This document shows, in pieces, positions 49,346 through 64,000 of a stretch of DNA of 64,000 nt. The translations under genes and the position numbers were made by a program. The stretch comes from Nematostella vectensis (taxonomy: Eukaryota > Cnidaria > Anthozoa > Actiniaria > Edwardsiidae), in NCBI RefSeq assembly GCF_932526225.1, contig NC_064048.1, forward strand, positions 2,619,597-2,683,596. The letters are read 5' to 3'. Below the pieces are notes generated by a model. That model was not told where the DNA came from and did not search any database. It saw nothing but the letters and a program-made list of their open reading frames with translations. Each line of letters opens with the position of its first letter. The first letter of the stretch is position 1.

Positions 49346-51438
49346 AAGTAAAAAAGGAATGGCGAGCGAACTGAGAAACATCAAACGTCTCGATAGAGTT
49401 GTCGAGCAAACGAAACGATTTTGCTCACAAGTGAAAATAATGATATAGCCAATCAGAACGCCGATACGGCGTTTTTCACTAGTGGAAAAAATCGCACGAC
49501 CAATCAGCTGGCTTCTCTAGCGCGAAGAGACTAGTTTTATCACAATGGTTTTTGGCGCGTAAATCTCGGTATTTATATAATAATATACTATATAGCGTTG
49601 CTTTTTGTTATGTTTCATAGCTGTTATTCTATATAAAGCTATCCTGATGGGTTTTCAATATGCATGGGGTCAAAAACCGCAGGTAGTACATCAATTATTC
49701 AGTATAAATTTTATCGTGTGTTTACTAAATGTAAATTTTAATATTTTGGAGGAACCTCACTGCGGGCTGTCTTCATACTTATCATAAATATATATATATA
49801 TATTTTATAAATATGTATTCAAGCTTAGTTTTTGCTTGATATAAAACGCTCTTACTGGGTACAAAGTAGAAAAGCTGTCCGAAATATGTACACAATATTT
49901 TGTTTATTTTATCGTCACTGGAACCCAGGGCGTTTCGGCCAGATTAAAGTGCGCTCTGCATTTTACTATTAAAACATCATTAGCTTGGAGGCTTAGATAC
50001 TAAATATTTCGATTGTGGTCGAAATTTTGGCCTTATAAAAGCAATAAAAAGACTATTAAAATATTGAAATACCGCAATCTTTCCGGGGTTTTTTAAATTG
50101 ATAAAAAAGTTTTTAGCTGAGTGAAAACGAGATCTTTTATAATATTATGGTAAAAAACATTAATGGTTTTTCCCCCGTTATATTGTCAACAAAGATTCGC
50201 TATTCGTTACATAAAGTCGGCGCTTCATTAGAGAGACTGTATTATTTCTTATTCATGCTTTTTAAAAGCTTTTAACTTGAAATAAAAGCATCCCAAGGCG
50301 CCTGCGTTACTCCTGATGCATGTGGCTTTATCCTTGCTACAAATGAGAATTTCTTAACGTAAATATAAATGTTTAATCGGAGTTCTGTAAACCTCGTTAA
50401 AATTTAAACACCCATTCTGAGCCGGAATAGGTCGAATGCTATGTCACGTGGTGTTTACAATCAACAGGAGTTCTAATCCAAGATCCGTCAAATTTTCTTC
50501 TCCAAAACATTGCGTACCAGGGTTCAAAAAGACGTGAATTGCTTATAGGAATCAAGGCTTCGCAGCTTCTCTCGCGCGGTAAGAAAATTCAATTTCTTGT
50601 TAATAACAATATTCTTTAGTCATAAGTCTATTGGAATATTACAAAATTTCAAACTGCTGTTGTAGGACACCAAGGTTATATTCGAATTTCTCTTTTGAAA
50701 CTCCCTAAAATTTTACTACGCACCCCACAGAAATTCTCAAATTTCCAAATACGAGTAATATAATACATAAGAGTTCGTCAGACATATCTTCGAGAAAACA
50801 TAAGAAATTCGTATTTTTAAAATTGCAAATCAGCGCTTGAATAAAAAATCAGCGAGATCCCATCCTTTTCAATTTGTTGACGTGCCAGAGATTGAAAAGT
50901 TGGAATTGAAAAGGAAGCGACGCGAAGTAAACTTGTTTAACCTGATCAGTCGCGTTCTATTTCAACAGCATCCGGCGTTGAAAACGCTACTCTTCCAAAA
51001 AAACTCCCACGCATTAGTTTTTCCCACATAAAATATTCTGTTTTTGTTTTTAATACAACCTTTGTGCACTATTCTAATTATCCGCATAAAAGAAAAGGCA
51101 AAGGAAAAGATTCTAAGCACTTCTCGTAAGAACTTATCCAGAAACTCGTAGAAATAAGTATAGATGAAAATATGCTTTATCTAAAATCGATTTTATTGGT
51201 CATTTCTAGTGATGGACCATCATTTCCAATGACTCCGTGCAAAACAAATCAATATCTCGTTTTGAAAACTATTTTTTTTCATTTTATTTTTCTCGCTTCT
51301 GTCAACGATTCCGTATTAAGACATACCATATATGGGAGTCATCTTTTCTTCATTGTTTGAGCGGGAAAATGTCTGGCGCGCGGACATTCAGGAAGTCGGA
51401 ACTGGCAACACAAGCGGAAAGCATTAACTAACATGTGA

Positions 51439-51916
51439 ACTTTAGAAGCACACTAGCATACACACATTGGCACCAGTCGGGCCAAGACGGGACGCTAGCA
51501 CAGTCTATTACCCGTGCAGTTCGGCAACCATGGACAGCTGTTTCGTCCTTATTAGGACTCGTCAGCATGGCATAGCCGGTTAGCCTCAGTTAAACTTCAT
51601 CGGCAAAAAAACTGCAGGGCGACTTCGACTAGAACAAAGTGCTTTAAACCACAGCTCAGATCCATGTGGGATCTAGAGCTGCGATCGGGCTAGCGTGATG
51701 CCAATTGTGCGGATCACACATGCGACCTTTGCTAGTCTAAAACTCCGTCGGATAGCCAAACTATCCTTGCGAGTATGTATACATAAATGTGAACTTTAGA
51801 AGCACACTAGCATACACACATTGGCACCAGTCGGGCCAAGACGGGACGCTAGCACAGTCTTGGCCCGACAGTCTTGGCCCGACTGGTGCCAATGTGTGTA
51901 TGCTAGTGTGCTTTTA
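51439..51916. repeat. Direct and inverted 50-bp repeats ending in a perfect hairpin
   Basis: AACTTTAGAAGCACACTAGC then ATACACACATTGGCACCAGT and CGGGCCAAGAC occurs at 51439 and again at about 51790. It is then present in inverted form at 51861-51916. The second and inverted copies can form a hairpin with arms of about 45 bp and a short loop. Confidence 0.9.
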
Positions 51917-52333
51917 AAGTCCTCTAACTAACAACTAAAATACTTGTAGAAGAGAAACTAGAAAAACTGCGATGTGCATTGGAAGTTCGAAGATCCTTTT
52001 TGTTTTTCGCACGTGCAACGGACGTATTCCGATGGGAGGGGGGGACGTCCGCAAAATCACAAAAGACGAGGGCAAGCCAGGCTATCAAGAGTTGGCAAGC
52101 ATACAAACATCGACGTGATCCCACTAAGCTTTTCGATGATTGAAGTAAAAAAATAGAAATAACAAGGCAAAAAATCAAGCCAGGCAAACGAAATTTTCAC
52201 TTAATCCATCTAATCATCTATTTTATTATCCTTTCATTTATTCGTCAAAGCCACGAATTTATTAGATGAATAGTGCAAAACATACAAAATATTTGCGCGA
52301 CAGTCCCGCATCCGGCACCTCATTCCTAGACCC

Positions 52334-52545
52334 TATTTCCAGGTCGCTACGGCCAGAAATAAATCTGTGTGGCAAGTGTTCCTGTGCGTTTTGAGCGCAA
52401 AGAAACCCAGAAACCGACTGAGCGAGATTTTGAACGCACGGTCTCGCTTATCGGCCCTTATCGAAGTTATTGCCAGTCTCTGGGTTTCTTTGTGTTCAAA
52501 ACACAGGAACGCTTGCTGCGCAGGCTAGAAATAAAGTCTACCATC
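52334..52545. mobile_element. Foldback element with AAGAAACCCAG arms
   Basis: GTTCCTGTGCGTTTTGAGCG then CAAAGAAACCCAGA at the left is inverted as TCTGGGTTTCTTTGTGTTCA then AAACACAGGAAC at the right. Outer GCCAGAAATAAA/CTAGAAATAAA is a weak continuation. Confidence 0.7.
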
Positions 52546-53163
52546 ACCGCCTAAAAATCATTTACAATAACTCAATGGGATCTAGTTGGTCTTCTTTTTT
52601 ATTTAGCGACTCTTATGATATCGGCTAGCACCATTACCACTTTACTTCGTAGATGGCCACAGGGAGACCGAAAGTAAAAGCAGCTGCGTAAAGTTTTGTG
52701 TTTGTTTAGGATAATTCGGGAGAAGATCAGTGGAGCAGGGGACCTCCCGCGAAGTCGTGACGTCTATCACTCTATGTGCGTTAGTGCTTGAGTTCACGAC
52801 CACGCAAAATGATGACGGTCAAACGTTTAGATGTTTTTAAATCCACAAATAAGGGGGAAAAATAGAGTAAAATAGAGCAGATTTAAGGCGTTGGAAATCA
52901 TCGATGTGTGTCTTCAAATTGTATATAAAGTTCGGGAATACTCATTGAGGGGACCGACAATCCGGTTGAAATCTATGCAACGTTCTTATGCAATAATCAC
53001 GCTCTGTTCACGTGAACACCCGTTCATCGTAAATCTACTGCAGACCGCCATGTGTAAGCTAGAGTTCCAGCCAATCAGATTTGTCTCTCGGCTGTCAAAG
53101 ATCAATAGATTAGCATTGCTAATGAGGAAAACCATAGCAACGTCAACGGAACACGGCTGTCAG

Positions 53164-53172
53164 TATATAAAT
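53164..53172 (+). promoter_or_regulatory. Candidate TATA box of the glutamate carrier gene
   Basis: TATATAAAT lies 143-151 bp upstream of the carrier ATG. A start site about 30 bp downstream would leave a 5' UTR of roughly 120 nt with no intron. It is a match by consensus and position only. Confidence 0.45.
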
Positions 53173-53314
53173 CAGACTCCTAATTCTAATAGTTATAGTA
53201 GAGCTAAGAGCCGTTGCGGTATACTGAGTAATACGCAGCATTTATTCAGAGTTTTATTATTTCGTTCAATACTATTTACAAGACTAATTTATACATTTAA
53301 AGGATTTCGCTATC

Positions 53315-58011
<4,697 letters not shown>

Positions 58012-59545
58012 GGAGTCATTTAAATCTATATTGATAAATGCAGTATACTAAGCCTGCTCCACTCCAAATTATTTCCCTAACAGAAGCAGCTAGTTTTTAT
58101 CTTCCAAAAAAATATCTCCTTCTCTAAGACCTTTTTGTAACATTATATTTTTGTAGCAATTTGCATATTCTTCTTTTAGACAAGACTTTAAGTTTGGAGT
58201 GGGGCTAGATTGTAATATATAAGCTTAAATTAAAGAGTTTAAAAATGATTTGTAAATAGATAAAGAAATGAAATGAGATAGATAATAAGAAGTGATTACA
58301 GAGTAAGCATTCTTAGAACAGTAAAATGGTGACTTTTTAGACACAAATTGAAAGGCACCCGGGCAAAATATGGTTTGCACATTTTTTGTATATTGAGAAA
58401 ACTTCTATTTACATTTATTATTTTGACGCATTGGCTCTAAACATAAAAGCAAGAGAGTCAAAGACCACCACATAGTTCTGGGAACAAGTGTGTATGGCTT
58501 GCTGGCTAAGTCAAAGTGTATATAGATAAAGAGGGTTATTTAAAATGAATAATTTATGAAAAATGTGTTTTTGCCTTTTTTTTCTGCTACTTTCCATACA
58601 CTGACATACACCTATCGTCAGTGCGAAACTGCAAATGGCAGTTCTAGGAAGAAAGGAACCATGGGTCTCATTAAATTTCTACTAAATGCTGAAGAATATG
58701 GATAAATCAAACAATTATCCATTAAAGATCACCAATGTATGTCTCTGACATTGCTAGACTTTGTTCAACACCTTTAATTTTATGAATGATTAGTACCCAG
58801 AAGCACCGTTCTGGCTTAGAACTGCCATTTACTATTTGCCATTTTTGAAATAGGTGTATACACAATCATAACATACTGTACAAGACGGCAGGATCTCTAA
58901 CCAGAATACTAAATAAGGCTTTACAAACTTCCCCAATGCAAATACAAATGAACCTTTTTTGACCACTCATTAGAGGATCTTATTTTGTGTGTGTTAAAAG
59001 CTCTACATTTATCCCTTTTCAGTCTATAACGATCATTCAATCACAAATTTAAAAGATTTGAGCAAAATTCAGGCAAAATCTCCAAATGGAAATACAAACC
59101 GAGTTAACATCTAGAGCCCACTTAATAAAAGTGACCTCAAATTGGGATTCACATTTACAGTTAATATAAGAATATTTTGGAATGTAAGTAATTGATGAAA
59201 GGAGGGTTACCACTTGATAATAACTTTAGGTACATATACCTAAAGTATACATAGGCTTACTTTTGGGTATCAGATTGCTAATGATCTACATGGCAACACA
59301 ATTTCTACTCTTGATTTTAGAGGCCTGAATGCATGACTTACTGCACTTATGTACAGCTTGACAGCTACAAGCCTTTGGCACGCTTCGTAATTAATTCAAC
59401 TTTTCAAGTGCCATGAATAATTTACTGTAACTTGAAGTATGGACAGTGAGGGCAATTTAATAAATATGATATTGATTGTAAAGACAGAAATCTTTAAGCG
59501 AGTTTTAGATTCTTATAATACGCTCTTCTTGAATTTAAATTTGCT
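58012..59545. other. Intergenic region between convergent carrier and V-ATPase genes
   Basis: Contains both 3' UTRs. No gene or clear repeat seen. Confidence 0.55.
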
Positions 59546-59552
59546 TTATTTC
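59546..59552 (-). terminator. Candidate polyadenylation signal of V-ATPase subunit E
   Basis: TTTATT on the plus strand reads AATAAA on the minus strand about 295 nt after the stop codon. It is the first canonical hexamer I noticed downstream. Position and consensus only. Confidence 0.35.
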
Positions 59553-59845
59553 AAGAGTTGTAAGTTGACAATAGATACAGGTCAAACATGCAAGAAACAC
59601 CAAGACAAATCCAACCCAATCAATTTCTCTTTGATCACGATATTTAGATTTGGAAATATCCTAATTACAAAGGAAGGAATGATTATTATAATATGTGGTA
59701 TTTTGCACTTCCCAATGTTTCCTACCACATTATGGCTTCAATATTCTTTTCAATATTCTCCATATGAATGGCTTCTGTTTCTATCCACAGCGACTGAATA
59801 TAATGAAATTCCCAACTTAAATTGTAAATCATTTATAAATAATAA

Positions 59846-60500
59846 CTAATTTAAAAAGTGTCGTCCTTTGTTTCGGCCAAACAGTATTTCTCTTATCTCA
59901 GGCATCATCTGAAAATGTTAATAAATAAAGGTAAGACACAATTACAAGAACAAAATAAAAACTGATGAAAAGCTTTAGACATTGGGTGCATCCCAACTGC
60001 GATGGAAAACAGCATGTGTCCTATTTGTGGCTTGGGCTTTTAACTGTTCATGTTTGTAAAAAGGGTTCTCTAAGCAGAGAGTTATTATAAGGTTTAAGTG
60101 GCATCACGAGTGACCCAGTGTGTTAGCGCGTCAGCGTATGGGGCCTCTCAACTCTGCTGAAACAGGATCAATTCCCGGTCGAGACATGGATAGTATCTTT
60201 CTGTTTCTAGGCCCTGAATTTGACTTGTTGAACGTATGTGAGCTTACTAGAAGCTTGTGTTCCTCAATTCTCCAGGAACTGATGTTCTTAATACATTACT
60301 AGGATTTTAAATGTGAAGCGCTTAGAACATGGTTTGTATAAGCGCTATATAAATGCTACATACTTTTTTAATTTTAAGTTGGCAAATCTACTGTAACTGT
60401 GCAACAGCTCACCTGTCGGCCCAACATTTCCAGTCTGCTTTCTAGAGTGTTCACAACTTTGATCTTGCCTTGCTTGGCATGCAGCTCTATTCCACCGGCG

Positions 60501-60537
<37 letters not shown>

Positions 60538-63500
60538 AGCAATGACATTTGGGTGGTACAGGGGGGGGGTATGGATCATGTTTCACGGACCGGGCAAAAT
60601 GGCTTTTTCACATTTCACGGATTAGAAAATGGCCTTTTAATCATGTTTCATGTGCATAGAAATGGATGATTTCACGTTTCTCAACAGTTAAAAAACACGA
60701 AAATACCCTTTACCACCCTGATGACAGACATGTGGCTAGGAGGGGGGGGGGTGTTTACCCCCTTCCCAACTGTCATTTCCCACTGAAGAATCATCAAATT
60801 TTATACTTTTAACAGAGAGAAAATAATGCTCAAACCAAGCAGGGTCTCCAATAGCCAGGGAAGTAACAGAAACTGACATACAGTACTACCCTAAACAGTT
60901 TTTCATCAATGAAAGCTTGTTATCTACTCCTTCTAAGATAATTTTTACTCCTAAAGCACTGGAGATGAAAATGAAATAAGGACCTGAATGAGAGGCATGC
61001 CTGCTACATTAAATTAAACTAGAAGTTTCTAATAGAAAGTGAATGCTCGGAGGATGGGAAAAACAGGTTTCAGTATAGGGGTTCTAAAAAAAACACTGAT
61101 TGATATGAAATCAAAATACAAATCAGCCGACTGGGAAGCCTGTGGTGTGGACCCGGAAATATCAGCTTTTCGCATATGCGATACCAAGATTAGACTTGCT
61201 CTCCGGTTGCTGCGCTCCCTCTGAGCAATAAGCAACCTGTGGCATATTTGAGCAATTGCAATCACAGGTCTGTCCATGTTTAGGATGACTATATGTTTAA
61301 CACTTACCTGATAGGCCAAGAAAGATGCCTTCATTATTAGGATGAGTTATTGCTGTACACTCACCAGTCAGGGCCAAGGAAGTTCTGTTCATCTACTGTC
61401 AACTCAATTTCTTTCTTTGTTTGCTTTTTGTACTCCTCAGTTGCAGGGCCAAACACAGCCTATCAGATAACAGAACCATTGCTGAGTTAAAAGCACATTC
61501 AACAAATCTATTCATCTGCACAACAAAATTGTAAACTATTACCATAAAGAGAGTACAGACTGCTTTAAAGTAATTTAAAAACATAATCTAGACATCCAGT
61601 ACTGTACACCTATAAAATAACCCATTTACGGTGGCTAGTATACTCCTATTTAAAAATAAGTAAACTAATAACAAAAGAAAACAATTTGTTATGATCAACA
61701 GCACCTATATTTCTGCTTGTTATTAAATTGTATCGAGAATCTAGTTTTGACAACACAAAGAGATACTTGTGATTTATTGCTATTTCAAATAAAGTTGCAC
61801 TGGAGACCCATGTGTCGTAGCCTGCGGTGGTTCAAGCCAGGCAACATATAAACAACAGTATTCTTGTATCTGAAAGCTATGTGAATGTAAACAAGAATTC
61901 TAATGCATTTGAAACTAGGATTCATACTTTATTTACACTTATTTGCTTATTGACTTTATATGAAGTACTGTGGGTTACGATACACAGATTCTCCAAGTGC
62001 AACCTTATTTGAAATAGGTGTATCTGCTGATGTTTGCGTTTGGATAGTAAATAGTCCTACGGCAATAAACAGGGCATCAAGAGGTGCAGTTTCCAGGTGT
62101 TTGTGACTATACTAGCTATAAGCTGTCTCTGGTCTACAACTACTCATAAGATACTCAGGCCTGTAGCCAGGATTTTGAGCAGGGTGGTTTTTCCATTTGA
62201 GCTGACCAAATTTCTGATATACCCCTCTACTCGCCTTATTACATTAGGCAATCAATATTTCAAACAAATTCAATCTTGTATTTTAGGACGATTTTTAACA
62301 TATAGTGATAAAAATAAAGATAATTATTTTAAAAAGATTTTTATAGTCATTTTAAAGACATACAGTATTGATATGCACGGTATGTCCAGCCAACGTTATT
62401 TTTTTGTCAACTCTAAAGCCGGGTTGGGGGTCCATCTGAACCCCCTCTCGGTACGGGCCTGATACTGCATGTGTTTTTAGGGGTTTGACACCAACCTTCA
62501 CTATTGATACATCTTGCTTTCGGCATCTTATCAGCACCTTGGATTCAAGAAGTTGATAAAGCCCCTAAAGACAAGCATTCCATTGATTAACAAATACTTC
62601 TTAGCAGGCAGATATTGGTAACATGTACAACAAAGGTTGTTGAAATTGTGTACATAGACAGTAAAAGAAATTGAAATCAATCCTGAATATGTGATTTTTG
62701 CCAGACCATGGATAATCTGCTGGTACTTCCCCACTTCCAGTGTTTCCCTTACTGTACCTGTGTAATAAGACCTTGGATAATCTGCTGGTATTTCCCCTGA
62801 TCCTGGGTTACCTTACCAAGCCGTTCAACAGCTTCATCAAGAATTCTCTAAAATATTCACACACAAAACAACAATTAAGAATATGTCCAGTGAGATGATG
62901 GCATATGTAGTCTAAAGTTCTCAAGCCAGGGGGACCAGAGCTTTTTCCAGAGTTTTATAAAACCCAGCTCTTTGTATTGAAAAATAGTGAATCCCTTGTT
63001 TTATCGGATTAACGAATCTTTCACACACAACATTTGTGCTTGCTACTACGGAGTAAAGTCAGTTGAATGGGGAGCTTATTTGAACATGTCTCAAAATGTT
63101 TATTTGTGCTATGCCAATGCTAAACATTACTGCTGTCCTGACTCTGCCCTTTTATGTCCTAATAATCCACAAAATGACAGCAAAGCATGTCAAGAATAAA
63201 ATGTACATAACAAAGCAGAGTTTAGTTGTGTGATTGCTGTTGATGACATGATGTGGCGTAATCTTTGGGTGATAAGAGGATGGACTCACAAAAAATGAGA
63301 TATATTTCATATAACAGAACGTAACATTAGTAAGCAGTTCACACACAGTCGTCATCAGAAGATCTCTACATGACACTTGCTCAAAAGATCTAAATCATCA
63401 CTATGTTACCTTTATATGGTCATCTTGAGATTTAAGAACTTTGAGCCTTGACTGGTTCAGCTGGTTTGACCTCTGACTAAAAGGTAATATTTAAATTATT

Positions 63501-63831
63501 GGATCGATACAGGATACTGTACAGCAGTTATTACAAACAGGGTGACAAAAAGATATGAAGATTATTTCCAGTGGGAGTTAATCATGAAACGCCCAGATTT
63601 GAATCTTAATTGCTAGAATCATAGATTAAATTTTAAATCTGTCTACATCTAAAAGATGATAGCTATAGATTACACTAAGATCACCAAAAAATGTAAGCAC
63701 CAACATTGCTTTGATAATTACATTTTCTTCTGGAGTTCCACTTGCTTTTCTTTCTTCTCATAGTAATTCATAATCTTAAGCCTCTCTTGCTGTACAAGCC
63801 GTCCTTTCTCAATATTAAACTCCTCTTCAGC
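59846..63831 (-). CDS. ATP6V1E1: V-type H+-ATPase subunit E (5' exon(s) beyond right edge)
   Basis: Seven exons in transcript order: 63722-63831, 63410-63476, 62758-62847, 62496-62564, 61365-61459, 60413-60500, 59846-59908, all in phase. Family landmarks run [75 protein letters not shown], ending [20 protein letters not shown]. Subunit E forms, with subunit G, the peripheral stalk that holds the V1 catalytic head of the proton pump on endomembranes. Only the first ~30 residues, before AEEEF, are missing and should lie right of 64000. A rare point is the acceptor of exon 60500, whose pyrimidine tract is a run of about 32 T. Confidence 0.96.
60107..60366 (+). mobile_element. tRNA-derived SINE, single-headed
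   Basis: Begins GAGTGACCCAGTGTGTTAGC, with a B-box-like GATCAATTCCCGGTCGAGAC about 50 bp in. It ends in TATAAGCGCTATATAAATGC and a short T/A tail. The head is the unit amplified at 32477-33090. It lies near the 3' end of the V-ATPase gene, between its last two exons. Confidence 0.75.
62157..62463. mobile_element. Inverted-repeat element in a V-ATPase E intron
   Basis: CAGGCCTGTAGCCAGGATTT at the left, CCCCTCTCGGTACGGGCCTG at the right. It ends 33 bp from exon 62496-62564 on the donor side. Confidence 0.68.
62703..62818 (-). repeat. 67-bp tandem duplication over a V-ATPase E exon/donor junction
   Basis: The exon sequence encoding [10 protein letters not shown] (62770-62799) recurs at 62703-62732 as [10 protein letters not shown] with two mismatches in 30 bp. 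The similarity continues weakly on the upstream side. The second copy lies just past the real donor (62757) and cannot be read through because a stop follows the donor. Confidence 0.85.
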
Positions 63832-63840
63832 CTGGCAAAA

Positions 63841-63960
63841 AATGTGGCAAAACAAGAACTTTAGAAGAGATCTCCTGTGGCAAAACAAGAACTTTAGAAG
63901 AGATCTCCTGTGGCAAAACAAGAACTTTAGAAGAGATCTCCTGTGACAAAACATGCAACT
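63841..63960. repeat. 39-40-bp tandem triplicate upstream of a V-ATPase E acceptor
   Basis: Three copies of GTGGCAAAACAAGAACTTTA plus GAAGAGATCTCCT, starting about 15 bp from the acceptor of exon 63722-63831 on the intron side. Confidence 0.9.
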
Positions 63961-64000
63961 TAGAAAATATCTCCAGAATGTCTGTATTAGCATTGTTATT

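Larger units (their letters stand above)
49400..53100. other. Intergenic sequence before the carrier gene; repeats but no convincing gene
   Basis: Holds the 51439-51916 repeat/hairpin and the 52334-52545 foldback element. Frames at 50837-51031 and 51172-51431 are short and unsupported by splice sites or family motifs. Confidence 0.5.

Noticed and set aside
59439-59849. 136-codon plus-strand frame after the carrier gene
   Set aside because: AT-rich, lies over the V-ATPase 3' UTR on the other strand, with no family motif.

Overview
The window is animal nuclear DNA. Its genes are intron-rich with GT-AG introns, and it is full of small inverted-repeat transposons, tRNA-derived SINEs and minisatellites. 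Gene content (adhesion GPCR, Cys-loop anion channel, mitochondrial glutamate carrier, V-ATPase subunit E) and repeat style suggest an anthozoan cnidarian, most likely a Nematostella-like sea anemone. That assignment is inference.

Layout. (1) 52-26361, minus: ectodomain of an adhesion GPCR. I rebuilt it exon by exon as alternative signal-peptide exons, a glycine-rich region, a von Willebrand A domain, a Ser/Thr/Pro stalk, a GAIN domain and a complete GPS cleavage motif. The 7TM part lies beyond the left edge. (2) 26362-31418: intergenic DNA between divergent genes, mostly repeats. (3) 31419-45078, plus: a complete nine-exon Cys-loop receptor subunit of the GABA-A/glycine type, 478 aa. (4) 45079-53160: repeat-filled intergenic DNA with a possible Crypton-like fragment. 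(5) 53315-58011, plus: a complete eight-exon SLC25A22/18-type mitochondrial glutamate carrier, 379 aa. (6) 59846-63831, minus: vacuolar H+-ATPase subunit E, lacking only its first exon(s), convergent with the carrier. A broken Mutator-like transposase at 21022-22619 is split by a small inverted-repeat element.

The most striking signal is tandem amplification of exon/5'-splice-site junctions. In the ion channel, a 78-bp unit made of the TM2 coding sequence plus its splice donor is repeated about 49 times (38199-42005). The next exon end (TM3 exon, Pro-rich tail plus GTAAGT) is separately amplified about nine times (43418-44510). A smaller tandem duplication covers an exon/donor junction in the V-ATPase gene. 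The channel gene also carries a triplicated repeat just before its start codon, an amplified SINE head in intron 2 and a 1.7-kb GTT-rich array ending 24 bp before an acceptor.

The four genes are unrelated in pathway. I see no operon-like or system-level link between them. Exon coordinates were derived by hand from reading frame, splice consensus and phase, and every reported junction is phase-compatible unless stated otherwise.
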